DNA from: Acidiferrobacteraceae bacterium
GTDB lineage: Bacteria; Pseudomonadota; Gammaproteobacteria; Arenicellales; UBA868
Direction of reading: 5' to 3'
NCBI GenBank assembly: GCA_002731295.1
Contig: PCBE01000026.1
Coordinates: forward strand, 1 to 8,496
DNA length: 8,496 nucleotides
The notes beneath the pieces are model-generated. The model had not been told where the DNA came from. It searched no databases and saw only the letters and a program-made list of their open reading frames with translations. Shown one piece after another: positions 1 to 6,701 of this stretch (the stretch's first letter is position 1; each line of letters begins with the position of its first letter). A program made the position numbers and the translations under genes.

Positions 1-1
1 C

Positions 2-166
2 GACCTCGACGCTATGCGGCAGCACAAGACTGAAACAACTTATCAACAGGCCGCCAGAAAAGACATAAATCGCTTTCTTCGAAACTGGCAAGACAACCCA
101 GTTTTACTGGCTACCGCTCGGCAATTGCTGTCGGCCCAAGGTTTCCCAACCGACTCCCGGTTTTAG
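2..166 (+). CDS. 3' end of an unidentified protein gene (partial)
   Basis: The frame starting at base 2 is open from the window edge to a TAG at 164-166 and gives the last 54 residues of a protein. The other two + frames stop early. The tail is polar and probably helical, with many Gln, Arg, Asp and Ala residues and one short hydrophobic patch (PVLLATARQLL); it has no cysteine and no membrane segment. I do not recognise the family and assign no function. Its stop codon overlaps that of the convergent hydrolase gene: TTAG at 163-166 reads TAG on the + strand and TAA on the - strand, a compact join typical of real gene ends. Because only a short piece is visible, coding status is likely but not certain. 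Confidence 0.55.
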   Translation, partial: DLDAMRQHKTETTYQQAARKDINRFLRNWQDNPVLLATARQLLSAQGFPTDSRF

Positions 167-990
167 AAGGAAACCCGCGCCGCGTAGAATGGATGATCTG
201 ATGGTCCGGTCGGGGTATGCCACGCATCAATAATCTTCAGCCCGCGAACAAGTAACCAGTCAACGCGTCCAGGCGGCCCCCCGGCCAGACCAGCTGCGTC
301 CTGCACCGCAAATGTCTGTAGCCGGTCAAGGCACTCGTGACCCACTTCAACGTTAAAGTCACCGAGCAGAATCGCGTGATCGTACTGTTCAAAAACATCC
401 AGTACTTGTTCAAACGGATGGCGTTGACGATCCGGATGAGACAGGTGCGTGTTAAGGACATGCACCGTCTTGCCGTTCATACTGACCTCGTATCGCGTCA
501 GGTTGCGATAGCCCCTACCGGTCGTTGGCAATAAGGGTTCACGATGCCAGTGCTCCACTGGAATACGTGTAAGCAGGGCGTTGCCTCGATTCGGCAGCAG
601 ACATCGCCGCCGCGTGGGGGCGAAATGAACCGCGCAATCAAGCTTTTCTGACAGCGTGTAAGCCTGGTTATTCAATCCGCGCCAGGTTGATCCTTCGACT
701 TCCTGTAGCCCAACAATGTCACAGTCTTTAATCACCTCGGCAATGCGATTAAGATCGCGCCGACCGTCAGTTCCCCGAGATCGGTGAATATTGTAGGTGC
801 CGATGATAAAGCTGTCGCCGGTCGGCTGACCCACACGGGCTATGTGCTTAAGTTCTGAGCCTGCGGCAGGACCCAACGGCCAGTACTTAAACAGCAATAG
901 ATAACTACCGATTGCTGCCACTGCCAAGGCCAGAAAATTAAACACTGACATCCGACCACTCGGGTTGAGTATCCATCGCGTCTGGTCCAT
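163..990 (-). CDS. membrane-anchored endonuclease/exonuclease/phosphatase-family protein
   Basis: This 275-residue protein belongs to the EEP superfamily (DNase I / exonuclease III / sphingomyelinase fold), metal-dependent phosphodiesterases. Seen: a single N-terminal membrane segment at about residues 17-36 with arginines before it, so the catalytic domain is probably periplasmic. The EEP motifs follow in order: TYNIH (67-71), LQEVE with the metal-binding Glu97, NTHLSH (180-185), LGDFN (209-213), a VDW block near 244, and SDH with the catalytic-type His266. All usual catalytic positions are present, so it should be active. Substrate is unknown; nucleic acid, phospholipid or sugar phosphate are all possible. 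The start is uncertain: I use ATG at 988-990, but TTG at 1012-1014 (8 residues longer) and ATG at 949-951 (just before the membrane segment) are alternatives, and none has a strong Shine-Dalgarno. It is divergent from the deacetylase gene and overlaps the upstream + strand gene's stop. Confidence 0.9.
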   Translation of the reverse strand: MDQTRWILNPSGRMSVFNFLALAVAAIGSYLLLFKYWPLGPAAGSELKHIARVGQPTGDSFIIGTYNIHRSRGTDGRRDLNRIAEVIKDCDIVGLQEVEGSTWRGLNNQAYTLSEKLDCAVHFAPTRRRCLLPNRGNALLTRIPVEHWHREPLLPTTGRGYRNLTRYEVSMNGKTVHVLNTHLSHPDRQRHPFEQVLDVFEQYDHAILLGDFNVEVGHECLDRLQTFAVQDAAGLAGGPPGRVDWLLVRGLKIIDAWHTPTGPSDHPFYAARVSF

Positions 991-1141
991 CGTTATCGGC
1001 CGACGTCGCGTCAAAACAATTGGGTATCGTCGATAACATCAACTCTGCGAATCCGGTCAGTTCAATCGTGCCGCATTGACGAGGCGTGCTCGATCAGGGA
1101 CCATCATTGTAGCTAGGTTCTTGACTTTGGATAAACACCCG

Positions 1142-2119
1142 ATGAAAACCGCTTTTCTGACTGACCCGAGGTTTACCGAACATGAAACCGGGCCTGGGCA
1201 TCCCGAGCGTGCGGCCCGCCTGACCCACACGCTGGACCACCTGCGCGCACAACAATGGTTCAGCCAGCTGATACCCGTCGAATCACAGCTTTGTGACGAG
1301 CGCTGGCTGCGCAGCGTCCATGATCGTACGCTGATAGAGCGTGCACGACAGGCGTGTAGCCAGGGACGGGCGTATCTGGACAGCCCCGACGTCGCGGTGA
1401 GTCAAGCCTCATTCGAGATTGCGCTACTGGCCGCCGGTGGCGTTCTTGCCCTGACCGATGCTGTAATCCACGGTAAAGTGGATAACGGCTTTGCTCTAAT
1501 CCGACCTCCCGGCCATCATGCCGAGCGTGACGTCGCACTTGGCTTCTGTCTGTTCAACAACATTGCGATCACTGCGCGTTATCTGCAACAAGAATACGGG
1601 CTGGAAAAGATCGTTATTTTGGACTGGGACGTCCATCATGGGAACGGGACGCAGCACAGCTTCGAAAGCGACCCCAGTATTTTCTATATCAGCCTGCACC
1701 AATACCCACACTATCCTGGAACTGGCGCTTATTCCGAAATCGGTATCGGCGACGGGGCCGGTACCACACTGAACTGTCCAATGCCCGCAGGTAGCGACGA
1801 CAGCCACTACGAACAAGCCTTCCGAGAAAAAATACTGCCGGCTGTGAACGACTATGGCCCAGACGCGATCCTGATTTCAGCCGGATTTGACGCCCACCAG
1901 GCAGATCCCCTCGGCAGTATCAACCTGTCTACAGCATTCTACGGCTGGATGACCGAACGGATGCTGGAAACCGCAGACCAGCATGCTAATGGACGACTTA
2001 TTTCTGTGCTTGAAGGGGGCTATGCACTGGATGCACTGGCCGCGAGTGTCAGCAGTCATCTTCAGTCCCTGGCTGGTATTTCTTTACCCGACAAACGTTC
2101 ATCCAGAAACGCCCAGTAA
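1142..2119 (+). CDS. histone deacetylase-family amidohydrolase
   Basis: A 325-residue zinc-dependent deacetylase of the arginase/deacetylase fold (HDAC, acetylpolyamine amidohydrolase, AcuC relatives), near the usual length for bacterial class II-like HDAC proteins. Seen in order: the GPGHPER block at 17-23; RPPGHHAE with catalytic histidines 125-126; DWDVHHGNGTQ at 161-171, giving zinc ligands Asp163 and His165; SAGFDAH with zinc ligand Asp250; and the LEGGY motif with transition-state Tyr294. All catalytic residues are intact. There is no signal peptide, so it should be cytoplasmic. Likely substrates are acetyl-lysine proteins, acetylpolyamines or other small acetamides; the sequence does not decide. 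I start at ATG 1142 because the family-typical N-terminus (MKTAFLTDPRF) begins there; the frame is open 22 residues further upstream but that stretch looks non-homologous. The Shine-Dalgarno is weak. The 3' end overlaps the convergent permease gene by 21 bases. Confidence 0.93.
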   Translation: MKTAFLTDPRFTEHETGPGHPERAARLTHTLDHLRAQQWFSQLIPVESQLCDERWLRSVHDRTLIERARQACSQGRAYLDSPDVAVSQASFEIALLAAGGVLALTDAVIHGKVDNGFALIRPPGHHAERDVALGFCLFNNIAITARYLQQEYGLEKIVILDWDVHHGNGTQHSFESDPSIFYISLHQYPHYPGTGAYSEIGIGDGAGTTLNCPMPAGSDDSHYEQAFREKILPAVNDYGPDAILISAGFDAHQADPLGSINLSTAFYGWMTERMLETADQHANGRLISVLEGGYALDALAASVSSHLQSLAGISLPDKRSSRNAQ

Positions 2120-3040
2120 CAGAAGAACCAGCGAGATTGTAACCATTGACACGGCTGTGCTGACAACCGTCGACGCAGCAGCTAACGGTACCCCCGTCGA
2201 GTAGCGTTCCGCAAACAGGTAAGTGTTAATACCTACCGGCAGAGCCGCCAACACCACGGCGACCGACAGCCACAACGAGTCTAACTCCAGCACAAAGCGT
2301 AGAACCAGCCAGACGCCGGCCGGAAATACCACTGTCTTCATCACGCAGATCGCAACTGATGCTCCCAGGGAGCCCGCAACACGGTACTGGCTCAGTGCGG
2401 CACCCAATGCAAACAGCGCACACGGGGTTGCTGATTGAGCAAAAAGCTCAAGTACACCCACCAGTGCCACAGGTAAAGACACGCCCATCAGGTTGACCAA
2501 CATACCCAGTGCAATCCCGGCGAGGTACTGATTGGCAATAACACCCCGTGCAAACGACCACAGACGCGAATCCTGGTCTCTATGGGCAGCACCCGCGACC
2601 TGAACCAGCGTCATTACGGGAAACATCACCAACGCCTGGGTCGCCACCAGCATAAACAATGGCAGGGTCGCTCGCTCACCGAAGATAGTCAGCACCAAGG
2701 GGATGCCCAGCGGGATGAAACTGCCGTAACTGCTGCCAAACGCAAATATACCGGCCTCCCTGGGACGATAACCGAAAACAAGGCCAGACACGGTAAATGC
2801 CACAGCGAAAAACCCCAACGCACATCCGTAGTAGCCCAGCAGATAACTCCAGGGCAAGACGTCGGGCAAATCGATCTTGACCATGGCGTAGAACAACAGC
2901 AACGGAATTGCGATGTTGAACACATAGATCGAAATGCCGTGGATAGCCGCCTTGTCCAGCAGCCGGACACGGCCGGCTATATAGCCACAGATCACGACGC
3001 CAAAGATGGGGGCAACGATAGCAATGACCACATCAGCCAT
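2099..3040 (-). CDS. AEC-family (auxin efflux carrier-like) transporter
   Basis: A 313-residue, very hydrophobic inner-membrane permease of the AEC family, which includes malonate, malate and auxin-type carriers. It has roughly ten membrane segments in two groups separated by a polar loop near residues 148-160 (AAHRDQDSR). Family-typical stretches are the N-terminal APIFGVVICGYIAGR, the central FALGAALSQY, a KTVVFPAGVW helix and the near-C-terminal LPVGINTYLFAERY, where a helix-breaking Pro-x-Gly sits in a membrane segment. Length is normal for the family and I see no break. Substrate cannot be told from sequence; small organic acids or amino acids are the family norm. I choose ATG 3038-3040 over an upstream TTG at 3056-3058 because AGGAG lies 8 bases before this ATG. 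It is transcribed away from the ileS leader and converges on the deacetylase gene. Confidence 0.92.
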   Translation of the reverse strand: MADVVIAIVAPIFGVVICGYIAGRVRLLDKAAIHGISIYVFNIAIPLLLFYAMVKIDLPDVLPWSYLLGYYGCALGFFAVAFTVSGLVFGYRPREAGIFAFGSSYGSFIPLGIPLVLTIFGERATLPLFMLVATQALVMFPVMTLVQVAGAAHRDQDSRLWSFARGVIANQYLAGIALGMLVNLMGVSLPVALVGVLELFAQSATPCALFALGAALSQYRVAGSLGASVAICVMKTVVFPAGVWLVLRFVLELDSLWLSVAVVLAALPVGINTYLFAERYSTGVPLAAASTVVSTAVSMVTISLVLLLLGVSG

Positions 3041-3048
3041 GTTTAGAT

Positions 3049-3053
3049 CTCCT
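3049..3053 (-). promoter_or_regulatory. ribosome binding site of the AEC transporter
   Basis: On the - strand AGGAG stands 8 bases before the ATG at 3040. It decides the start in favour of this ATG and against the TTG at 3058, which lies upstream of the site. Confidence 0.75.
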
Positions 3054-3078
3054 GTCAACCAACCGCAACGCGATACAC

Positions 3079-3105
3079 ATCATAGCGCTGCCGGCGCATC
3101 AGCAA
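3079..3105 (-). promoter_or_regulatory. possible promoter of the AEC transporter
   Basis: On the - strand a TATGAT box (3084-3079, 5 of 6 matches to TATAAT) follows TTGCTG (3105-3100, TTG-led -35-like) with a 15-base spacer, shorter than ideal. It would start transcription about 30 bases before the ATG. This is a sequence match only. Confidence 0.3.
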
Positions 3106-3210
3106 GGCGTTCCAGGCCTGGACGAAGCTAAATCTCCATTACGGTTGAATAGCGTAGGTTTGCTGGTCTGCAGTTTGCTATTTGCCGATCGCGCGGTTAG
3201 ATTTTGCTCC

Positions 3211-3244
3211 ACTGTAGGGCATTTGTTAGGAGAAATGCCACAGT
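3211..3244 (+). other. strong stem-loop upstream of the ileS T-box
   Basis: ACTGT-AG-GGCATTT, an 8-base loop (GTTAGGAG), then AAATGCC-ACAGT form a 12-bp stem interrupted only by a 2-base bulge on the 5' side. It lies about 30 bases before the T-box Stem I, in the otherwise featureless stretch between the AEC gene start and the T-box (3041-3274). No U-run follows, so it is not a standard terminator on the + strand. It may be a 5' leader hairpin of the ileS transcript, an operator-like inverted repeat, or a remnant of an insertion. The rest of 3061-3274 shows no gene; a very weak + strand promoter pair (TTGCTA 3175-3180, TTAGAT 3197-3202) is the only other thing I see. Confidence 0.5.
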
Positions 3245-3458
3245 CAAGGCGATGATGGGGACGAGTAGCCGATCGTGCTCGCGCAGCAGAGACCGGGGGA
3301 GTACTGAAATCCCCGGGCCGGGTCCCGGTGAATATCACCCTTGAGCCACTGACCGAACAACGCCATGGCGTTCACTAGGCTCAGTCGGTTGACCCCCGAA
3401 ACCGGGTTGCGGACAGTATGCTGTCCATGAGGTCACCGAGCATTGACCGGTGACGAAG

Positions 3459-3513
3459 CCGGGTGGTACCGCGCGCGGATTCTGATTAACCCCACAGATT
3501 CGAGACGCCCCGG
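3459..3513 (+). promoter_or_regulatory. T-box antisequestrator helix
   Basis: CCGGG (3459-3463) pairs with CCCGG (3509-3513) as helix A1, the seven-base bulge TGGTACC (3464-3470) is in its standard place, and GCG (3471-3473) pairs with CGC (3506-3508) as helix A2. The A2 loop is long and holds a further stem, GATTCTG (3478-3484) with CAGATTC (3495-3501), one T-T mismatch. Uncharged tRNA-Ile binding the bulge should stabilise this form and free the ileS start region. Confidence 0.88.
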
Positions 3514-3541
3514 AGGCCGCAAACCAAGGCATCCCCGGGGC
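3507..3541 (+). promoter_or_regulatory. alternative sequestrator hairpin before ileS
   Basis: GCCCCGG (3507-3513) pairs perfectly with CCGGGGC (3535-3541), with GCC/GGC (3516-3518/3528-3530) able to pair inside. Bases 3507-3513 are also the 3' strand of the antisequestrator, so the two folds exclude each other. The bases after it (CTTACTC) are not a U-run, so this is more likely a translation-blocking hairpin than an intrinsic terminator. It ends 8 bases before the first ATG (3549) and 22 before the preferred ATG (3564), inside the ribosome landing zone. Confidence 0.75.
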
Positions 3542-3545
3542 CTTA

Positions 3546-3563
3546 CTCATGGAGAGCGATGAG
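3546..3563 (+). promoter_or_regulatory. ileS ribosome binding site in a small stem-loop
   Basis: GGAGAG (3551-3556) stands 7 bases before ATG 3564 and is the best Shine-Dalgarno near the gene start. It lies in the loop of a 5-bp stem, CTCAT (3546-3550) with ATGAG (3559-3563). The other in-frame ATG (3549) sits in the 5' arm of this stem and has only GGGG (3537-3540) before it, part of the sequestrator. Confidence 0.6.
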
Positions 3564-6500
3564 ATGGTATTCCAGAGGGCTTCTAGCCGATACGATGGTC
3601 CGACACTGGAAGCTGATGTGCTCGATTTCTGGCGAGAAAACCAGGTATTCGAAAAAACCCTAGCCAATACCGAAGGCCGCCCTCTGTTCACCTTCAACGA
3701 AGGACCGCCAACAGCCAACGGGCGTCCCGGTATACATCACGTACTCGCCCGTACATTCAAGGATATTTACCCACGCTACAAGACAATGCGCGGTTTTCAT
3801 GCCCCGCGGAAGGGCGGTTGGGATACCCACGGCCTGCCAGTAGAGCACGAAATCGAGAAAGAACTGGGTATCTTCGACAAACAAGAAATCGAGTCGCAGA
3901 TCGGGGTCGAAGAATTTACCCGACGTTGTCGAGAGTCCGTTATGCGTTACATCGGCGACTGGGAAAAAATGACCGAGCGGATGGGTTTCTGGGTAGATCT
4001 TGATCGGGCCTACTACACCCTGGATAACCAGTACATCGAATCGGTTTGGCACCTGCTAAAAATCATCTGGGACAAAGGTCTGATTTATCAGGACTACAAG
4101 GTTGTTCCCTACGACCCACGAATTGGTGCAACTCTATCTTCACACGAAGTGGCGCAGGGTTATCGGGAGGTCGAAGATCCGTCAGTCACCGTCCGTTTTA
4201 AGCTGATCGAGACCGACAACACCGCCTTTCTCGTCTGGACGACCACTCCCTGGACCCTGCCATCCAACCTCGCCCTGGCTGTGGGTGCGGACATCGACTA
4301 TGTCTACATCCAAAACGGAGATGAGATTCTGATCCTCGCCGCGGCACGGCTTCAAATTATTATGGGAGAAGCCGATTACAAGGTCATCAAAACCGTTAAG
4401 GGCCATGATTTGGTTGGACTTCGCTACCAGCGCCTGTTTGACCACCTGGCGGCCGACGGCGACATCTGTCGGGTACATGCGGCGGACTTTGTCAGCACAG
4501 ACGATGGCACCGGGATCGTGCACGTTGCACCCGCCTACGGGGTCGACGACCTCGAGCTGGGACAGCGCAACAATCTGCCGGTCGTTCACGGCGTCGGACT
4601 CGATGGCTATTTCAAATCGGAGGTGACACCGGTGGCGGGCTTGTTTTTCAAAGATGCCGATCCCGTCATTATCGACCTGCTCGAAACACAAGGCCTGTTG
4701 TTCCGCCAAGAAAAATATCTGCACAACTATCCATTCGGCTGGCGAACAGGTGACCCATTGATCTATTACGCCAAAAATGCCTGGTACATCCGAACGACTT
4801 CGGTTCAGGAGCGGATGGTGTCACTGAACCAGACCATCAACTGGGTGCCACATACCATTCGCGACGGGCGATTTGGCAACTGGCTCGAACACAATGTCGA
4901 CTGGGCGCTCTCACGCGAGCGGTTCTGGGGTACGCCTCTACCACTGTGGACCAACGGAGAAGGGGAATTTGTATGCATCGGCTCGGTTGCGGAACTCGAA
5001 GCGCTGTGCGGGCGCTCTTTAGACGAAGTTGATCTCCACCGACCTGCCGTTGACGACATCGTATTCAACCATCCCGAGACGGGTCAGGAATATCGCCGCG
5101 TTCCGGAAGTGATTGACTGCTGGTTTGATTCAGGGGCGATGTCTTATGCCCAATGGCACTACCCTTTCGAAAACCAAGAGACCTTTAACCGGCATTTTCC
5201 AGCTGAATACATCTGCGAAGCGATTGACCAGACACGCGGCTGGTTCTACAGCCTGCACGCCATTGCAACACTGGTCTCCGACAGTGTTGCCTACCGCAAC
5301 TGTGTCTGTCTGAGTCATATTGTCGACAAAGACGGCAAGAAAATGTCCAAGTCGTTGGGCAACATCGTCAATCCCTACGATGTGTTTGACCACATTGGCG
5401 CAGACCCGTTACGCTGGTATTTCCTGGCCCGTCTTGCTCCGGAAGTTCAGAAGCGGATCTCCGTTGATATCATTGCTGAAGTAGCAAGCTCCTTCATCAA
5501 TACACTCTGGAACACCTACGTATTTTTCACGCTTTATGCGAGCCTGGACAATATCGATTTCTCCGACACATTAGATGTTGCAAAGCGACCGGAAATCGAC
5601 CGTTGGGCTCTGGCACAACTTCACCACACCACTGAAACCGTCACCGCGGCTCTGGATCAATACGATGCTCGGGCGAGCGGCGAAGCAATTGAGAGTTTTG
5701 TTAGTCAGTTGAGCAACTGGTACGTGCGGCGCAATCGCAGGCGCTTTTGGAAAAGTGAGGCCGGTGAAGACAAGAATTCAGCCTACCTGACACTTTACCA
5801 GTGCCTCAAGACGATTAATCGACTGCTGGCGCCGTTCATGCCGTTTCTGGCTGAATCGATCTACCAGAACCTTGAGCGAGCTGTGAACACGGCAGCTCCG
5901 CTCAGCGTCCACATGACCGATTGGCCAAAGCCTGATTCAGCGTGGAAAGATGACGACCTGATCGCCTCTGTCGATATTCTCCAGAAAGTGGTCGGACTCG
6001 GCCGGGCGGCCCGGGAAAGTAGTCGAATCCGAGTACGACAGCCATTGGCCAGACTGCTGGTCCGGGTTCCCACAGACAGCCACGCTGTTGCCATAAAACA
6101 TCAGGAAATGCAGATTCTGGAAGAACTCAATGTCAAGTCCCTGGAGTTCATCGCCCGGGATGCCGAGCTCATCTCCTACCGGTTGAAACCCAACCTGCCG
6201 CGAATCGGCAAACGCCACGGCCGCCTCATCCCCGCTATTCGTGAGGCACTGTCCAAAGCCAACGCGGCAGCAGTAGCAACTGCTCACGCTGGAGGCGAAT
6301 CAGTGACCCTTGATGTTGCGGGCCAGGAGATTGACTTTGAGCCCGATGACTTGTTAATTGAAACCACCTCCGCCACAGGATATTCAAGTACCGAGTCAGA
6401 AGGATTCCTCGTCGGCTTGGATACGAACCTGACGCCCGAGTTGATCGACGAAGGGTTAGCCCGCGAAATCGTTCGCAGTATTCAGGAGGCACGCAAGAAT

Positions 6501-6701
6501 GCAGGCCTTGAAGTTTCCGATCGCATTCGGCTACATGTCTCCGGTTCAACCGATATAGACCGTATCTTGCTGTCCTACCGCGACTGGATCATGGCCGAGA
6601 CACTGGCTAAATTGTGGGCTGAGCCTGGCCAAAGCCCAGATTATTCAGTCGATGGTGCGCTTGAAGTACACAACTGGCACATCGAACTGAGCAAACACTG
6701 A
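3564..6701 (+). CDS. ileS: isoleucyl-tRNA synthetase, IleRS2 type, with swapped GIHH signature
   Basis: Cytoplasmic class I synthetase charging tRNA-Ile, 1045 residues (1050 from ATG 3549), the length of the long eukaryote-like IleRS2 group. Seen in order: EGPPTANGRPGIHH at 46-59, where the HxGH signature is replaced by GIHH (56-59); WDTHGLPVE at 86-94; the CP1 editing domain with TTTPWTLPSN (226-235) and GTGIVHVAPAYGVDD, whose Asp329 is at the conserved editing position; WALSRERFWGTPLP at 447-460; the KMSKS loop (593-597) intact; an anticodon-binding domain with WYVRRNRRRFW near 719-729; and an IleRS2-type C-terminal region (YRLKPNLPRIGKRHGRL, later LAREIVRSIQEARKNAGLEVSDRI) rather than the zinc-binding tail of IleRS1. 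The GxHH swap is known from IleRS2 enzymes highly resistant to mupirocin. I start at ATG 3564 because it has the best ribosome binding site and its MVFQRA start aligns with homologues. It is controlled by the T-box upstream. Confidence 0.97.
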   Translation: MVFQRASSRYDGPTLEADVLDFWRENQVFEKTLANTEGRPLFTFNEGPPTANGRPGIHHVLARTFKDIYPRYKTMRGFHAPRKGGWDTHGLPVEHEIEKELGIFDKQEIESQIGVEEFTRRCRESVMRYIGDWEKMTERMGFWVDLDRAYYTLDNQYIESVWHLLKIIWDKGLIYQDYKVVPYDPRIGATLSSHEVAQGYREVEDPSVTVRFKLIETDNTAFLVWTTTPWTLPSNLALAVGADIDYVYIQNGDEILILAAARLQIIMGEADYKVIKTVKGHDLVGLRYQRLFDHLAADGDICRVHAADFVSTDDGTGIVHVAPAYGVDDLELGQRNNLPVVHGVGLDGYFKSEVTPVAGLFFKDADPVIIDLLETQGLLFRQEKYLHNYPFGWRTGDPLIYYAKNAWYIRTTSVQERMVSLNQTINWVPHTIRDGRFGNWLEHNVDWALSRERFWGTPLPLWTNGEGEFVCIGSVAELEALCGRSLDEVDLHRPAVDDIVFNHPETGQEYRRVPEVIDCWFDSGAMSYAQWHYPFENQETFNRHFPAEYICEAIDQTRGWFYSLHAIATLVSDSVAYRNCVCLSHIVDKDGKKMSKSLGNIVNPYDVFDHIGADPLRWYFLARLAPEVQKRISVDIIAEVASSFINTLWNTYVFFTLYASLDNIDFSDTLDVAKRPEIDRWALAQLHHTTETVTAALDQYDARASGEAIESFVSQLSNWYVRRNRRRFWKSEAGEDKNSAYLTLYQCLKTINRLLAPFMPFLAESIYQNLERAVNTAAPLSVHMTDWPKPDSAWKDDDLIASVDILQKVVGLGRAARESSRIRVRQPLARLLVRVPTDSHAVAIKHQEMQILEELNVKSLEFIARDAELISYRLKPNLPRIGKRHGRLIPAIREALSKANAAAVATAHAGGESVTLDVAGQEIDFEPDDLLIETTSATGYSSTESEGFLVGLDTNLTPELIDEGLAREIVRSIQEARKNAGLEVSDRIRLHVSGSTDIDRILLSYRDWIMAETLAKLWAEPGQSPDYSVDGALEVHNWHIELSKH

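Larger units (their letters stand above)
3275..3541 (+). promoter_or_regulatory. T-box riboswitch (tRNA-Ile sensing) of ileS
   Basis: This leader senses the charging state of tRNA-Ile. Seen in order: a short Stem I, whose internal specifier loop has AGTA (3300-3303) on the 5' side and GAAT-ATC-A on the 3' side, placing the Ile codon AUC at 3334-3336; a Stem II-like region closed by ACCGA/TCGGT (3352-3356/3385-3389) with the palindrome AACGCCATGGCGTT (3359-3372) inside; an ACCC/GGGT element with CCGAAACC loop (3392-3407) at the place of Stem IIA/B; Stem III, a perfect 6-bp hairpin (3411-3426); an added 7-bp hairpin (3432-3454); and the canonical T-box with GGGTGGTACCGCG at 3461-3473. The UGGU bulge (3464-3467) can pair with the NCCA end of a tRNA with discriminator A, as tRNA-Ile has. 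Only about 26 bases separate AGTA from the specifier region, so the distal Stem I with the tRNA-elbow platform is missing, as in ultrashort actinobacterial ileS T-boxes. The exact base of Stem I (GTGCTC 3275-3280 with GAGC-C-AC 3343-3349) is my least certain point. Confidence 0.94.

Noticed and set aside
1025..1035. Inverted repeat TATCGTCGATA between the divergent hydrolase and deacetylase genes as an operator
   Set aside because: Only 5 bp per arm with no flanking promoter I can support; too weak to annotate.
2582..3046. A 154-codon + strand open frame opposite the AEC transporter gene
   Set aside because: Its product is a Gln/His/Arg-rich mirror of a hydrophobic membrane protein on the other strand, a usual antisense artefact.
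3252..3344. A 30-codon + strand reading frame (ATG 3252, TGA 3342-3344) that could be a leader peptide for ileS
   Set aside because: No Shine-Dalgarno at a useful distance, no run of Ile codons, and it runs through the T-box Stem I, whose structure explains the sequence better.
3512..3516. GGAGG in the leader as the ileS ribosome binding site
   Set aside because: It is over 30 bases from either ATG and has no start codon at proper spacing; it belongs to the switch helices.
3507..3548. Intrinsic transcription terminator before ileS
   Set aside because: The hairpin is stable but is followed by CTTACTC, with no U-tract.
3099..3718. Two open frames on the - strand across the ileS leader and gene start
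   Set aside because: Their translations are low-complexity and unlike any family I know; the region is explained by the T-box and the ileS 5' end.
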